A stretch of 64,000 nt of DNA from the NCBI RefSeq assembly GCF_001314325.1, contig NZ_CP009429.1, positions 4,216,501 to 4,280,500 of the forward strand, written 5' to 3'. Below, piece by piece: positions 33,007 to 41,700 of this stretch; the stretch's first letter is position 1; each line of letters starts with the position of its first letter. The notes beneath the pieces were generated by a model. The model was not told where the DNA came from and did not search any database. It saw nothing but the letters and a program-made list of their open reading frames with translations. Source of the stretch: Sphingopyxis macrogoltabida (GTDB lineage: Bacteria; Pseudomonadota; Alphaproteobacteria; Sphingomonadales; Sphingomonadaceae). The position numbers were made by a program, and so were the translations under genes.

Positions 33007-36000
33007 GTGCAGATAAAGCGTTTGCGCCTGACCGGTTTCAAAAGCTTCGTCGAACCCACCGAGCTGCGCATCGAACCCGGGCTGACCGGCGTCGTCGGTC
33101 CCAACGGCTGCGGCAAGTCGAACCTGCTCGAAGCGATTCGCTGGGTGATGGGCGAATCCTCGCCGAAATCGATGCGGGGCGGCGGGATGGAGGATGTCAT
33201 CTTCGCCGGCACCTCGACCCGCCCGGCGCGCGACTTTGCCGAGGTCGCAATTCATTGCGACACCGAGGGGGCGCTGGTCGCCGGACTGTCGGACGCGAGC
33301 GAAGGCCACGAACTCGAAATCATCCGCCGCATCGAACGCGGCGCCGGCAGCGCCTATCGCGCCAACAGCCGCGACGTGCGCGCCAAGGATGTCGCGCTGA
33401 TCTTCGCCGACGCGGCAACCGGCGCGCACAGCCCGGCGCTCGTCAGCCAGGGCAAGATCGCCAATGTCATCGCGGCGAAGCCCACCGACCGCCGCGCGAT
33501 GCTCGAGGAAGCGGCAGGCATCGCCGGGCTGCACGTCCGCCGCAAGGACGCCGAACAGAAACTACGCGCGACCGAAACCAACCTCACGCGCCTTTCCGAA
33601 ATCGTCGCCGATATGGAGGTGCGCGCCAATGCGCTGCGCCGGCAGGCGCGCGCGGCGGAGAAATACAAGAAACTGAGCGATGAGATCCGCATTGCCGAGG
33701 CGCGGCTGATCTATGCGCGCTGGCGCGATGCCGCCGCCGCCGCCGACCAGGCGCGACGCGACGCCGACGCGGCCGAAGCCGCGGTAAAGACCGCGCAGGA
33801 CGAGCTCGAAACCGTCTCGAAAGCGCAGACCGAGGTTGCGACGCGCGTCGCTGCAGCGCGCAGCGATGCGCAGACGCAGCGCGACGCGCTGGCCGAGGCG
33901 ACCGCGACGCAGGTGCGGCTGCAAGGCGAGGAACGCGCCGCGCTCCAGCGCCTCGAAGATCTGGCGGCGCAGCAGCGGCGCATCGCCGACGACCGCGCGC
34001 ACGAAGGCGAACTGGCGCGCGAAGCGCACGCCGCACTCACCGCACTCGATACCGAGACAAAATCGCTCGCGCAGGAGATCGCGGGGCACGACGCCGGCAA
34101 GGCGGCACTCGCCGAAGCCAGCCTCGCCGCGCAGGCGCGCCTCCGCGACGCCGAGGTTGCGCTGGCGCAGGCGCGCGCTAGGGCGGCGAGCGAAGCCGCC
34201 GACCGGCGCATCGCCGCCTCGGCCCGCGACAGCGCCGAGGCCGCGGTGCGCCGCGTCGCCGGCGACAAGGCGCGGGTGGACGCCGAAGTTGCCGCGCTTG
34301 GCGACAGCGACGCGCTCGCCGCGCGGCAGGTCGAAAGCACGGAGGCGGCCGGCGAGGCCGAAGCCGCGATCGCAGCGGCCGAAACCGCGCTGCAGGACGC
34401 CGAGGCCGACCGCGAAGCCACCGCCGCCGACCTCGCGGGCGTCGAAGCCGGACTGGCCGAGGCCCGCGCCGCGCTCGCCGCGCTCGACGGCGAGGCCGCG
34501 ACGCTCGAACGTGCCTTGGCGGCAGCGCGTAGCGGCGACGACCGCGTTCTCGACCAGTTGCGCGTTGCCGCCGGCTATGAAGCCGCGCTCGCCGCCGCGC
34601 TCGGCGACGACCTCGACGCCGGAACCAACAGGCAGGCGGCGCGCAGTTGGGGCGGCGCCGACCCGGCCAAGGGCGATCCGGCGCTCCCGACCGGGACCCG
34701 CTCGCTTGCGGATTTCGTGACAGCGCCGACGGCGCTGGCGCGGCGCCTCGCGCAGGTTGCGGTCACCGAAACCGACGACGGGCAACCGCTCGCGGTGGGC
34801 CAACGGCTTGTGACCACCGAGGGCGTGATGCGCCGCTGGGACGGCTTCGTCACCCGCGGTGACGGAGCGACCGCGACCGAGCGCCTGCAACGCCAGAACC
34901 GGCTCGACGCGCTCGTGGCGCAGCGACCACAGGTCGAACTGGGGGTGCAGGAATTGCGCGACCGGCGCGATGCCGCCGCGACAAAAAGCGCCCGGATCGT
35001 CGAAGCCGCCGCAGCGGCGCGCAAGGCACTGGCGCAGGCCGACGAGGCGCGCCGCACCGCCCTGCGCGCTGCCGATCAGGCGCAGGCCGCGCTCGACCGC
35101 CACCGCGATGCCGCCGCGCTCTTCGACCGCCGGCTGGCCGAAATCGCCGAAGCCGCGAAAGAGGCCGCCGACGCGCTCGCGGTGACCGAAGCCGCGCTCG
35201 CGGCGCTGCCCGACGACAGCATCGCGCGCGCCGCGCTTGAGGCCGAAGAGGCAGCGGCCGAACGCGCCCGCACCGACGCCGGCACCGCCCGCGATGCGCT
35301 CGCCGCGCACGAACGCGCGCTTGCGGCGCTGAACGAACGCCAGGCGGTGGTCAGCGCCGAGATCAAGAGCTGGAAGGCGCGCGCCGGCGAGGCCGCGCGC
35401 CGCGTGACCGAAATGGACAAGCGCGCCGACGCGCTCGCGGCCGAGGCGGCGAAGCTCGCCGATCTTCCGGCCCGGCTCGCCGAACAACGGACCGCGGCCG
35501 AGCAGCAGCAGGCAACCCTGCGCGAAAAGGTCACCGCCGCCGAAGCGCAGGAACGAGCCGCCGAAGCGGCGCTGCGCGAAGCCGAAACGGCGCTTGCCGC
35601 GATCCGCGAACGCGTCGCGGCCGCGCGCGAAACGCGCGCCGGCGCGATTGCGCGCTCCGAAAATGCCGAACTCCGCCGCATCGAAATGGGCCGCCTGTCG
35701 GGCGAGCGCTTTGAATGCCCGCCGCCGCTGCTGCCCCAGAAGGCCGGTTTCGACAGCGCCGAGGTCGGCGACGCCACGAACGAATCGACGCAGCACGACA
35801 GGCTGATCGCCGACCGCGAACGGCTGGGCCCGGTGAACCTCGTCGCTGCCGACGAGCTCGCCGAACTCGACACCGAACGCGAAAAAAATGCCGCCGAGAT
35901 CGAGGAACTGACGCAGGCGGTGAATCGCCTGCGCGGCTCGATCGGCAATCTCAACCGCGAGGGCCGGGTTCGCCTGCTGGCGGCGTTCGAGACGGTGAAC

Positions 36001-36450
36001 GAGCATTTCCAGCGCCTTTTCACGACGCTGTTCAACGGCGGGCAGGCGCATCTCGAACTCGTCGATTCGGACGATCCGCTCGAAGCCGGGCTCGAGATCA
36101 TGGCGCAGCCGCCGGGCAAGCGGCTCGGTACCCTGACATTGCTGTCGGGCGGCGAGCAGGCGCTGACCGCGGTCGCCCTGATCTTCGGCCTCTTCCTCAC
36201 CAACCCGGCGCCGATCTGCGTCCTCGACGAGGTCGACGCGCCGCTCGACGATGCGAATATCGAACGTTTCTGCGACCTGCTCGACCGCATGACACGCGAG
36301 ACCAACACGCGCTATCTGATCGTCACCCACAATGCGGTGACGATGGCGCGCATGCACCGCCTGTTCGGGGTAACGATGATCGAAAAGGGCGTCAGCCGCC
36401 TCGTCTCGGTCGATCTCGGCGGCGCCGAGGAACTGCTCGCCGCCGAATAG
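33007..36450 (+). CDS. smc: Chromosome segregation protein SMC
   Basis: A 1147-residue SMC ATPase starting at GTG 33007. Walker A is residues 31-38 (GPNGCGKS). Coiled-coil arms very rich in Ala/Glu/Arg surround a hinge at about residues 500-660. The C-terminal head carries the ABC signature LSGGEQAL and Walker B ICVLDEVDAPLDD. It partners with ScpA/ScpB to extrude DNA loops. It is convergent with ubiA and followed by a perfect palindrome. Confidence 0.95.
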   Translation: MQIKRLRLTGFKSFVEPTELRIEPGLTGVVGPNGCGKSNLLEAIRWVMGESSPKSMRGGGMEDVIFAGTSTRPARDFAEVAIHCDTEGALVAGLSDASEGHELEIIRRIERGAGSAYRANSRDVRAKDVALIFADAATGAHSPALVSQGKIANVIAAKPTDRRAMLEEAAGIAGLHVRRKDAEQKLRATETNLTRLSEIVADMEVRANALRRQARAAEKYKKLSDEIRIAEARLIYARWRDAAAAADQARRDADAAEAAVKTAQDELETVSKAQTEVATRVAAARSDAQTQRDALAEATATQVRLQGEERAALQRLEDLAAQQRRIADDRAHEGELAREAHAALTALDTETKSLAQEIAGHDAGKAALAEASLAAQARLRDAEVALAQARARAASEAADRRIAASARDSAEAAVRRVAGDKARVDAEVAALGDSDALAARQVESTEAAGEAEAAIAAAETALQDAEADREATAADLAGVEAGLAEARAALAALDGEAATLERALAAARSGDDRVLDQLRVAAGYEAALAAALGDDLDAGTNRQAARSWGGADPAKGDPALPTGTRSLADFVTAPTALARRLAQVAVTETDDGQPLAVGQRLVTTEGVMRRWDGFVTRGDGATATERLQRQNRLDALVAQRPQVELGVQELRDRRDAAATKSARIVEAAAAARKALAQADEARRTALRAADQAQAALDRHRDAAALFDRRLAEIAEAAKEAADALAVTEAALAALPDDSIARAALEAEEAAAERARTDAGTARDALAAHERALAALNERQAVVSAEIKSWKARAGEAARRVTEMDKRADALAAEAAKLADLPARLAEQRTAAEQQQATLREKVTAAEAQERAAEAALREAETALAAIRERVAAARETRAGAIARSENAELRRIEMGRLSGERFECPPPLLPQKAGFDSAEVGDATNESTQHDRLIADRERLGPVNLVAADELAELDTEREKNAAEIEELTQAVNRLRGSIGNLNREGRVRLLAAFETVNEHFQRLFTTLFNGGQAHLELVDSDDPLEAGLEIMAQPPGKRLGTLTLLSGGEQALTAVALIFGLFLTNPAPICVLDEVDAPLDDANIERFCDLLDRMTRETNTRYLIVTHNAVTMARMHRLFGVTMIEKGVSRLVSVDLGGAEELLAAE

Positions 36451-36468
36451 CTAGGGTCAGGACCCTAG
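36451..36468. repeat. Perfect 18-bp palindrome between smc and ubiA
   Basis: CTAGGGTC-AG-GACCCTAG begins on the base after the smc stop and contains the ubiA stop codon (36465-36467). There is no T-run, so a terminator is doubtful. Its half (TAGGGTCAGGACCC) resembles the ends of the MITE-like element at 60104 (TAGGGCCAGAACCC). Confidence 0.7.
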
Positions 36469-37373
36469 GGCGCGCTGCCGACCACCAGCATCGCGGCGAA
36501 GATCAGCAAACCGGCGAAACGATTGCTGCGGAACTTCGCGAGCGCATCGGCCTCGTTCGCCGGATCGAGCGTCACCACCTGCCCGGTGAAATGCACCGCC
36601 GCCGGAAGCAGTGCGACGAGCACGAGCGGATCGGGACGCACCGCCCATAACGCCCCGCCCCACGCCGCCAGCGCGGTGCCGTAGCAGAGCGCGACCCCGC
36701 CGCGAACATGGCGCCCCATCGCGCGCGCGCTCGACTTGACGCCGACAAGCATATCGTCCTCGATATCCTGCAGCGCATAGATGGTGTCATAGCCGATCAC
36801 CCATGCGATGCAGCCGGCGTAGAGCAGAGGCAGCGCCAGGCCGTCTTGCCCGCCGACGGCCGTCCAAGCGACGAGCGCGCCCCAGCTGAACACAAGGCCG
36901 AGCCACGCCTGCGGCCACCAGGTGATGCGCTTCATGAACGGATAGCCGGCGACCAGCAGCAGGCTGCCCAGCGCGACGATCTGCGCGCCGCGCGGCAATT
37001 GGAGCAGCACGGCCAGCCCTACCAGCGACAGCAGCAGCGTCCACAGCAAGGCATTACGCACCGGCACCGCGCCGCTGGCGATCGGACGCGATGCGGTGCG
37101 CGCAACCTTCGCATCGAGGTCGCGGTCGACGATGTCGTTATAGACGCAGCCCGCCCCGCGCATGGCAATCGCGCCGAGCAGCAGCCACAGGAACAACGGC
37201 CAGTGGCTGACCGCTCCGCCGCCGAGCGCGAGGGCAAAGGCGCAGGGCCAGTAAAGCAGCCACCAGCCGATCGGCCGGTCGAAGCGCGCGAGCAGCGCAT
37301 AGGGCCGCGCGCGGGCGGGCAGCAGGGCGACGAAACCCCGGTGCTGGCTGTCGGGAGGATGGATTGCAGTCAT
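36465..37373 (-). CDS. ubiA: 4-hydroxybenzoate polyprenyltransferase
   Basis: A 302-residue membrane prenyltransferase of ubiquinone synthesis with about eight or nine hydrophobic helices. The two Asp-rich motifs that bind the Mg-prenyl diphosphate are present: NDIVDRDLD at residues 79-87, and D-x-x-Y-x-x-x-D-x-x-D-D in the YDTIYALQDIEDD stretch near residue 200. Length is normal. It is separate from other ubi genes. Confidence 0.92.
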   Translation of the reverse strand: MTAIHPPDSQHRGFVALLPARARPYALLARFDRPIGWWLLYWPCAFALALGGGAVSHWPLFLWLLLGAIAMRGAGCVYNDIVDRDLDAKVARTASRPIASGAVPVRNALLWTLLLSLVGLAVLLQLPRGAQIVALGSLLLVAGYPFMKRITWWPQAWLGLVFSWGALVAWTAVGGQDGLALPLLYAGCIAWVIGYDTIYALQDIEDDMLVGVKSSARAMGRHVRGGVALCYGTALAAWGGALWAVRPDPLVLVALLPAAVHFTGQVVTLDPANEADALAKFRSNRFAGLLIFAAMLVVGSAP

Positions 37374-37443
37374 CGGCCCCGGCGCGATAGCAGGCTGCGG
37401 CGCGCCGATAAATGCCGATTATCTCCGCGCGCCGCGCGGCGCG

Positions 37444-38106
37444 TCAGCAGCTAGATTTGGTACCGGGGCTGTAGACCTGGGTCAGGTCGCGCGTCTCGCG
37501 GATATTGAAGGCTGCGGTCGATTTGATCGTCTTCGGCCCCAGCCATTTGCCGTAGACGAGGGGCTGATATTTATAGCTGATCTCGACGAACATCACCGCC
37601 GTGCCGCCGGCTGCGGTCACTTCCTTGCCCTTGTCCCCCATGCCGGCGAAGCTCTTGCCCGTCGCCCCCGTTCCTTCCGTACCGTAGGCCGACGCGACGG
37701 CAAGCTTGCCGTAGCAGCGCTGCCATTTGATCGTCTGACCGCCGTCGTTGTTGCGCTGGAGACTCGACAGGATGATGCGGCCGTTTTTCTGGAAATCCAG
37801 CCCGACACCCTGTTTCTCGATGCCGGCGAACACCTCGTTGATGTCGGCCTCGCGCACCTGCGGCAGCGCGAGGTTGCTCCCCGCCGCGATGCGCGACGCG
37901 TTGTCGGCAACGCTGAGACCGATCTGGCTGATCTGCGTGTTGACGAGCGTCAGGTTGGCGACCTCGAGCCCGCCGAAGCCGATGAGGACGAGGATCGGGA
38001 TGGCAAAGGCCATTTCGATCATGATCGCGCCGCGCACATTGCGCGCGAGGCGCCGGGTTGCGATCCGCGCGCGGCGGAGAAGGTCGGGACGGGCGATCAT
38101 TTGCAT
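37444..38106 (-). CDS. TadE-like pilus assembly protein 1
   Basis: A 220-residue protein with a short basic N-terminus, then GAIMIEMAFAIPILVLIGFGGLE, the TadE-like motif with the conserved Glu in the hydrophobic helix. The remainder is periplasmic, with two Cys. It belongs to the minor pseudopilin-like set of Tad/Flp pili. It overlaps the next upstream gene by 10 bases. Confidence 0.8.
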   Translation of the reverse strand: MQMIARPDLLRRARIATRRLARNVRGAIMIEMAFAIPILVLIGFGGLEVANLTLVNTQISQIGLSVADNASRIAAGSNLALPQVREADINEVFAGIEKQGVGLDFQKNGRIILSSLQRNNDGGQTIKWQRCYGKLAVASAYGTEGTGATGKSFAGMGDKGKEVTAAGGTAVMFVEISYKYQPLVYGKWLGPKTIKSTAAFNIRETRDLTQVYSPGTKSSC

Positions 38107-38696
38107 TCATCCGGCGGTGAGTCGGTGCCGTTCGCGAAAGGCTGGTTGCGCAGCACCGTCGACGACGACAACGTCGTCTCCTGCGGCTGGCCCAGCATGT
38201 ACCACACTGGCAGGACGCGTTTGAACTTCATCGATGCAGTGTAAAGGACGACGTCGCCCGCGGTGCCGTTGCTGTCGCGGCCACGGTCGCTGTCCCACCG
38301 CCCGTTCCTGTTGAAGTCGTCGAAACATTCGCCAACGTCGTAACGGCCGTTTTTCGGCTTGTCGTCGGTGTAGCGCTCCTCGGTGCCCACCTGGTCGAAG
38401 GTGTCATAGGCCTTGCGGGTGAAGGTCACATCGGCATGCTTGAACACGTTCAGCACCTGCGCCTTGACCCGGTCGTCGAGCGCTTTCTGATTGATCGCAA
38501 ATTGTTCAAGCGTCGAATCGCGGCCCGCCTTGCTGACGGCGCCCTGCAGCACCTGCTGTGCATACATCTGCCAGCAATAGTCGAAGATGCCCATCAGCAG
38601 GAGCAGGAAGACCGGCGCCGTGAGCGCGAACTCGACCATCGCCACGCCGCGCTTGTTGCGGCGCAGGCGGCGGATCAGGGCGTGGCGGCGCGTCAT
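38097..38696 (-). CDS. TadE-like pilus assembly protein 2
   Basis: A 199-residue TadE-family protein: KRGVAMVEFALTAPVFLLLLMG at residues 15-36 contains the conserved Glu and hydrophobic helix. The periplasmic part has a short Asp/Asn-rich stretch (FDDFNRNGRWDSDRGRD) that looks like a calcium-binding loop. It sits between a TadG-like and another TadE-like gene, all overlapping. Confidence 0.82.
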   Translation of the reverse strand: MTRRHALIRRLRRNKRGVAMVEFALTAPVFLLLLMGIFDYCWQMYAQQVLQGAVSKAGRDSTLEQFAINQKALDDRVKAQVLNVFKHADVTFTRKAYDTFDQVGTEERYTDDKPKNGRYDVGECFDDFNRNGRWDSDRGRDSNGTAGDVVLYTASMKFKRVLPVWYMLGQPQETTLSSSTVLRNQPFANGTDSPPDECK

Positions 38697-40615
38697 TGCG
38701 ACAGCCTCAGCTTCGAAATCTGCCGCGCGATCGACTGGAAGTTCGCATTGAGCTGGGCCGAATCGTCGGCCTCATAGGCCTTGCCCGAGGTCGAGCAGCT
38801 ATCGAGCTGGGTATTGGTACCGACCCCGAACGACACGACCCAGATGGTGACTCCGAGTTCGCGCGTCCGCCGGCACAGTTGGACGAAGCGGTTGTTGTGC
38901 CGGGCGACAGCGTCGTCATTGCTGGTCGCGCCGATACGCTGCATCGTGATCTCATTGCCCTGATGCGACAAATTGTCGCGCGGCGCGGTCATGTCGCCGT
39001 CGGTCATGAAGACGATATGGCGGCTGATCGGCCGATTGTTCGACGCAGTGGCATTTTCACTGGCAAACAGGCCGACCGGAGAAATCAGCCGCGCGCCCCA
39101 CGCCATGCCGGAATCGTGATAGGTATAGCCCTTGGGCTGCAGGGCATTGATATAGGCTTCGAAGGTCGATTTGTCCGCCTTCGTCATCTTGGTCAACTTC
39201 ATCGCCGCGACCGGACAGGCGCCATAGTCGCTGGTCAGGGAACGTTCGGCGAAACTCGCACTGTTGGTCGTGCTCGTCGAGTTGCTGCTCGACGACCGGC
39301 CATAAGAGACCTCCGACAGGAACATCTGCCATTGGGTGTCGGCATCGTTCGGGTTGGGGACCAGCGTGATATCCATGTCCAGGGCATCGTCGGGGGCCGT
39401 TGCTTTGGGCCCGAACGGATCGGTGGCGCGTTCGATGATGCACCCGTTCCAGGGCACGGTGACATCGACGCCGTCCTTGCCGGTGTTGGTGACGAGCGAA
39501 TTGCCCTGTTTCAACGCGGTGACGTCGAACGAACGGTTCTGATAGGTATAATTCTGGAACGTCTTGATCGGCTCTTCGGTCACGGTTTCCTTGTAGGTCC
39601 GTGTGAAGGTCATCGTCTTTTCCTGCAACTTGCACTTGTTGCTGGAGGTCGTGTAGCGATACCGGTAATAGATATATTTCTGGTTCCGGTCGTATGTCGT
39701 GATGCGGTCGCCGTCGCCGTCGATGAACTGCGCGGTCTGGTTGCGCGTCGGCGTGCCGCTGGTCGTCGGCGTTGTGTCGGGCGGCGGGGTCGCATTGTTG
39801 TTGCAGAAACTCTTGTCTACGTTCGAACCCGACGACCAGCTGCCTTCGGTCGTTGTGCCGTCGGTATAAGTATTGCTGATCTCGCTCGACGCATTGCCGA
39901 AGGTGATCTTGAAATTGGGCGTTCGCGACGGCAGCGTCGTTTCGTTCGCCAGCCAGTCGGGATTTTTGGCGCGCAGAATCTGCCCGACATTGACCGTCGA
40001 GCTATAGGGAACGACGCCGAAGCGCAGCTGGCCGTCGCCGATATCGGCCTTGGTCAGCGTATCGAAAAAGTCGATCGCCGCGGTGCGCAGACCCTGGATC
40101 TTCGTCACCGTATCCGACCCGTTCGCGCGCGACATCGATCCCGTCACGTCGAGTACGAGCATCACGTCGACGTTCGAGATTTCGAGCTTCGCGGTGCAAT
40201 TGACCGACAGGTCGAACTTGTCGGTCCCGAAAATATACATGATCGCGGTCGGCAGCTTCGCGGTGGCGGTACCGGTGACGTCGGCCGTGCTCGGCGCGCT
40301 TGAGGTGAAGGTGACGGTATTGCTGCCGTAGATGCCGGACGGCATGTTGAAGTTGAACATCTTGTTCGCTTCGGCTTTCGCCGTATCGGAATAGGTGCCC
40401 GCCGCCATCGCGCGGCGCCCCGCGAGCACGCCGGCGTCGCACGCCTGCTGGAGGCGGAGCTGCGTCATATAGGCGCGGCCGATATCGACACCCGATCCGA
40501 CGATGCCGATGACCGGCACGATCGCCGCAGCAGTCAGAATCAGGGCATTGCCGCGCTGATCGCGCGCAAGGCCTTTTGCCGTTCGCCGCAAGCGGCTGAA
40601 AATGGTCCCACCCAT
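38693..40615 (-). CDS. TadG-like protein with von Willebrand A domain
   Basis: A 640-residue protein. Residues about 12-45 form the TadG N-terminus (DQRGNALILTAAAIVPVIGIVG, a membrane helix). A vWA domain starts near residue 155 with the MIDAS motif DVTGSMS, is interrupted by a long low-complexity insert of Ser/Thr/Asn-rich sequence, and resumes at about residue 540 (HIVFMTDGDMT). ATG 40615 is chosen because the upstream open frame is antisense to rsmE. It probably acts in Tad pilus assembly or adhesion. Confidence 0.83.
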   Translation of the reverse strand: MGGTIFSRLRRTAKGLARDQRGNALILTAAAIVPVIGIVGSGVDIGRAYMTQLRLQQACDAGVLAGRRAMAAGTYSDTAKAEANKMFNFNMPSGIYGSNTVTFTSSAPSTADVTGTATAKLPTAIMYIFGTDKFDLSVNCTAKLEISNVDVMLVLDVTGSMSRANGSDTVTKIQGLRTAAIDFFDTLTKADIGDGQLRFGVVPYSSTVNVGQILRAKNPDWLANETTLPSRTPNFKITFGNASSEISNTYTDGTTTEGSWSSGSNVDKSFCNNNATPPPDTTPTTSGTPTRNQTAQFIDGDGDRITTYDRNQKYIYYRYRYTTSSNKCKLQEKTMTFTRTYKETVTEEPIKTFQNYTYQNRSFDVTALKQGNSLVTNTGKDGVDVTVPWNGCIIERATDPFGPKATAPDDALDMDITLVPNPNDADTQWQMFLSEVSYGRSSSSNSTSTTNSASFAERSLTSDYGACPVAAMKLTKMTKADKSTFEAYINALQPKGYTYHDSGMAWGARLISPVGLFASENATASNNRPISRHIVFMTDGDMTAPRDNLSHQGNEITMQRIGATSNDDAVARHNNRFVQLCRRTRELGVTIWVVSFGVGTNTQLDSCSTSGKAYEADDSAQLNANFQSIARQISKLRLSQ

Positions 40616-40819
40616 GGTCAAAACCCCTCTTGGACCAGGCTCGCAGCCCACCCGGATGCGCGACTGGTATCGTCGCACTAGCGGGAAACTGCTTACCAAA
40701 TGGCTAATCGGCCCGGCGGCGTTTGGCGGCCAAACGGCCGATTTGCCCCGTTTCAGGACAGATTCGCCGTCCTGCCGCAAAAGATGCACAAGGAATCGCC
40801 TTCTGCTATTGCGTGCGCC

Positions 40820-41566
40820 ATGCCCGCGACACCCGCCTGGCCGCCTGCCAGCACCCCCCGCCTGTTCATCGATACCTTGCTCGGCCCCGATGCCGCGCCG
40901 GTCATCAACGGCAGCTCGGCCCATTACTTGCTGGGCGTGATGCGGCTGAAGGCAGGCGATCCGGTCTTGCTGTTCGACAACCGCAGCGGTGAATGGCTGG
41001 CGACCGTCGCCGACGCCGGCAAGCGGTCGCTGACCGTGCGGATCGAGCGCCAGACCCGGCCGCTCGAACGCGTGCCCGACCTCTGGCTCTGCTTTGCGCC
41101 GGTCAAGAAGGCACGGCTCGACTGGATTATCGAAAAGGCGACCGAACTCGGCGTCGCGCGCCTGCAGCCGGTGATCACCGAACGGACGATCGTCGAGCGG
41201 GTGAAGGCGGAGCGGATCGCAGCGCAGATCATCGAGGCGTGCGAACAATGCGGCCGCACCGCCCTTCCCGCACTCGCCGACCCCGTAAAGCTGCCGCAGC
41301 TTTTGAAGGACTGGCCGGCCGAACGTGCGCTCCTGTTCGCCGACGAAGCCGGCGGCGCAGCTTTCAATAGCGTCGATGCCCCGGCCCCGGCGGCAATTCT
41401 GACCGGGCCCGAAGGCGGCTTTACGGCCCGCGAACGCGACCTGCTTCTGGACTGTTCCGCAGTCCGCCGCGTCGCGCTGGGCCCGCGCATCTTGCGCGCC
41501 GAAACCGCGGCGATCGCGGCGACCGGCCTGTGGATGGCCAGGCATGGCGATTGGGCCGGCAGCTAG
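40820..41566 (+). CDS. rsmE: 16S rRNA m3U1498 methyltransferase
   Basis: A 248-residue SPOUT-class methyltransferase. The N-terminal PUA-like part has HYLLGVMRLKAGDPVLLFDN. The SPOUT knot is recognised by KKARLDWIIEKATELGV, the conserved EQCGRT, LTGPEGGFTARE and LGPRILRAETA. ATG 40820 starts just ahead of the domain; the frame upstream to 40700 is not conserved-looking. It diverges from the TadG gene across a 205-base gap. Confidence 0.93.
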   Translation: MPATPAWPPASTPRLFIDTLLGPDAAPVINGSSAHYLLGVMRLKAGDPVLLFDNRSGEWLATVADAGKRSLTVRIERQTRPLERVPDLWLCFAPVKKARLDWIIEKATELGVARLQPVITERTIVERVKAERIAAQIIEACEQCGRTALPALADPVKLPQLLKDWPAERALLFADEAGGAAFNSVDAPAPAAILTGPEGGFTARERDLLLDCSAVRRVALGPRILRAETAAIAATGLWMARHGDWAGS

Positions 41567-41700
41567 CGATATGTGTGCCCATCCGACACAATGACGGCCC
41601 AAACTTCCCAATCTTAACCCGCTGTTAGCCACAATTGCCCCATAGCGCCGCCATGCAGCGGCGGGACCAGAGCCGAAACTGCTGGTGTGGGGACCAGTAT

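Noticed and set aside
33562..36357. Long minus-strand open frame of 931 codons
   Set aside because: It is antisense to smc, whose high GC leaves stops rare in the opposite frames. The protein is Gly/Arg/Leu-rich with no domain.
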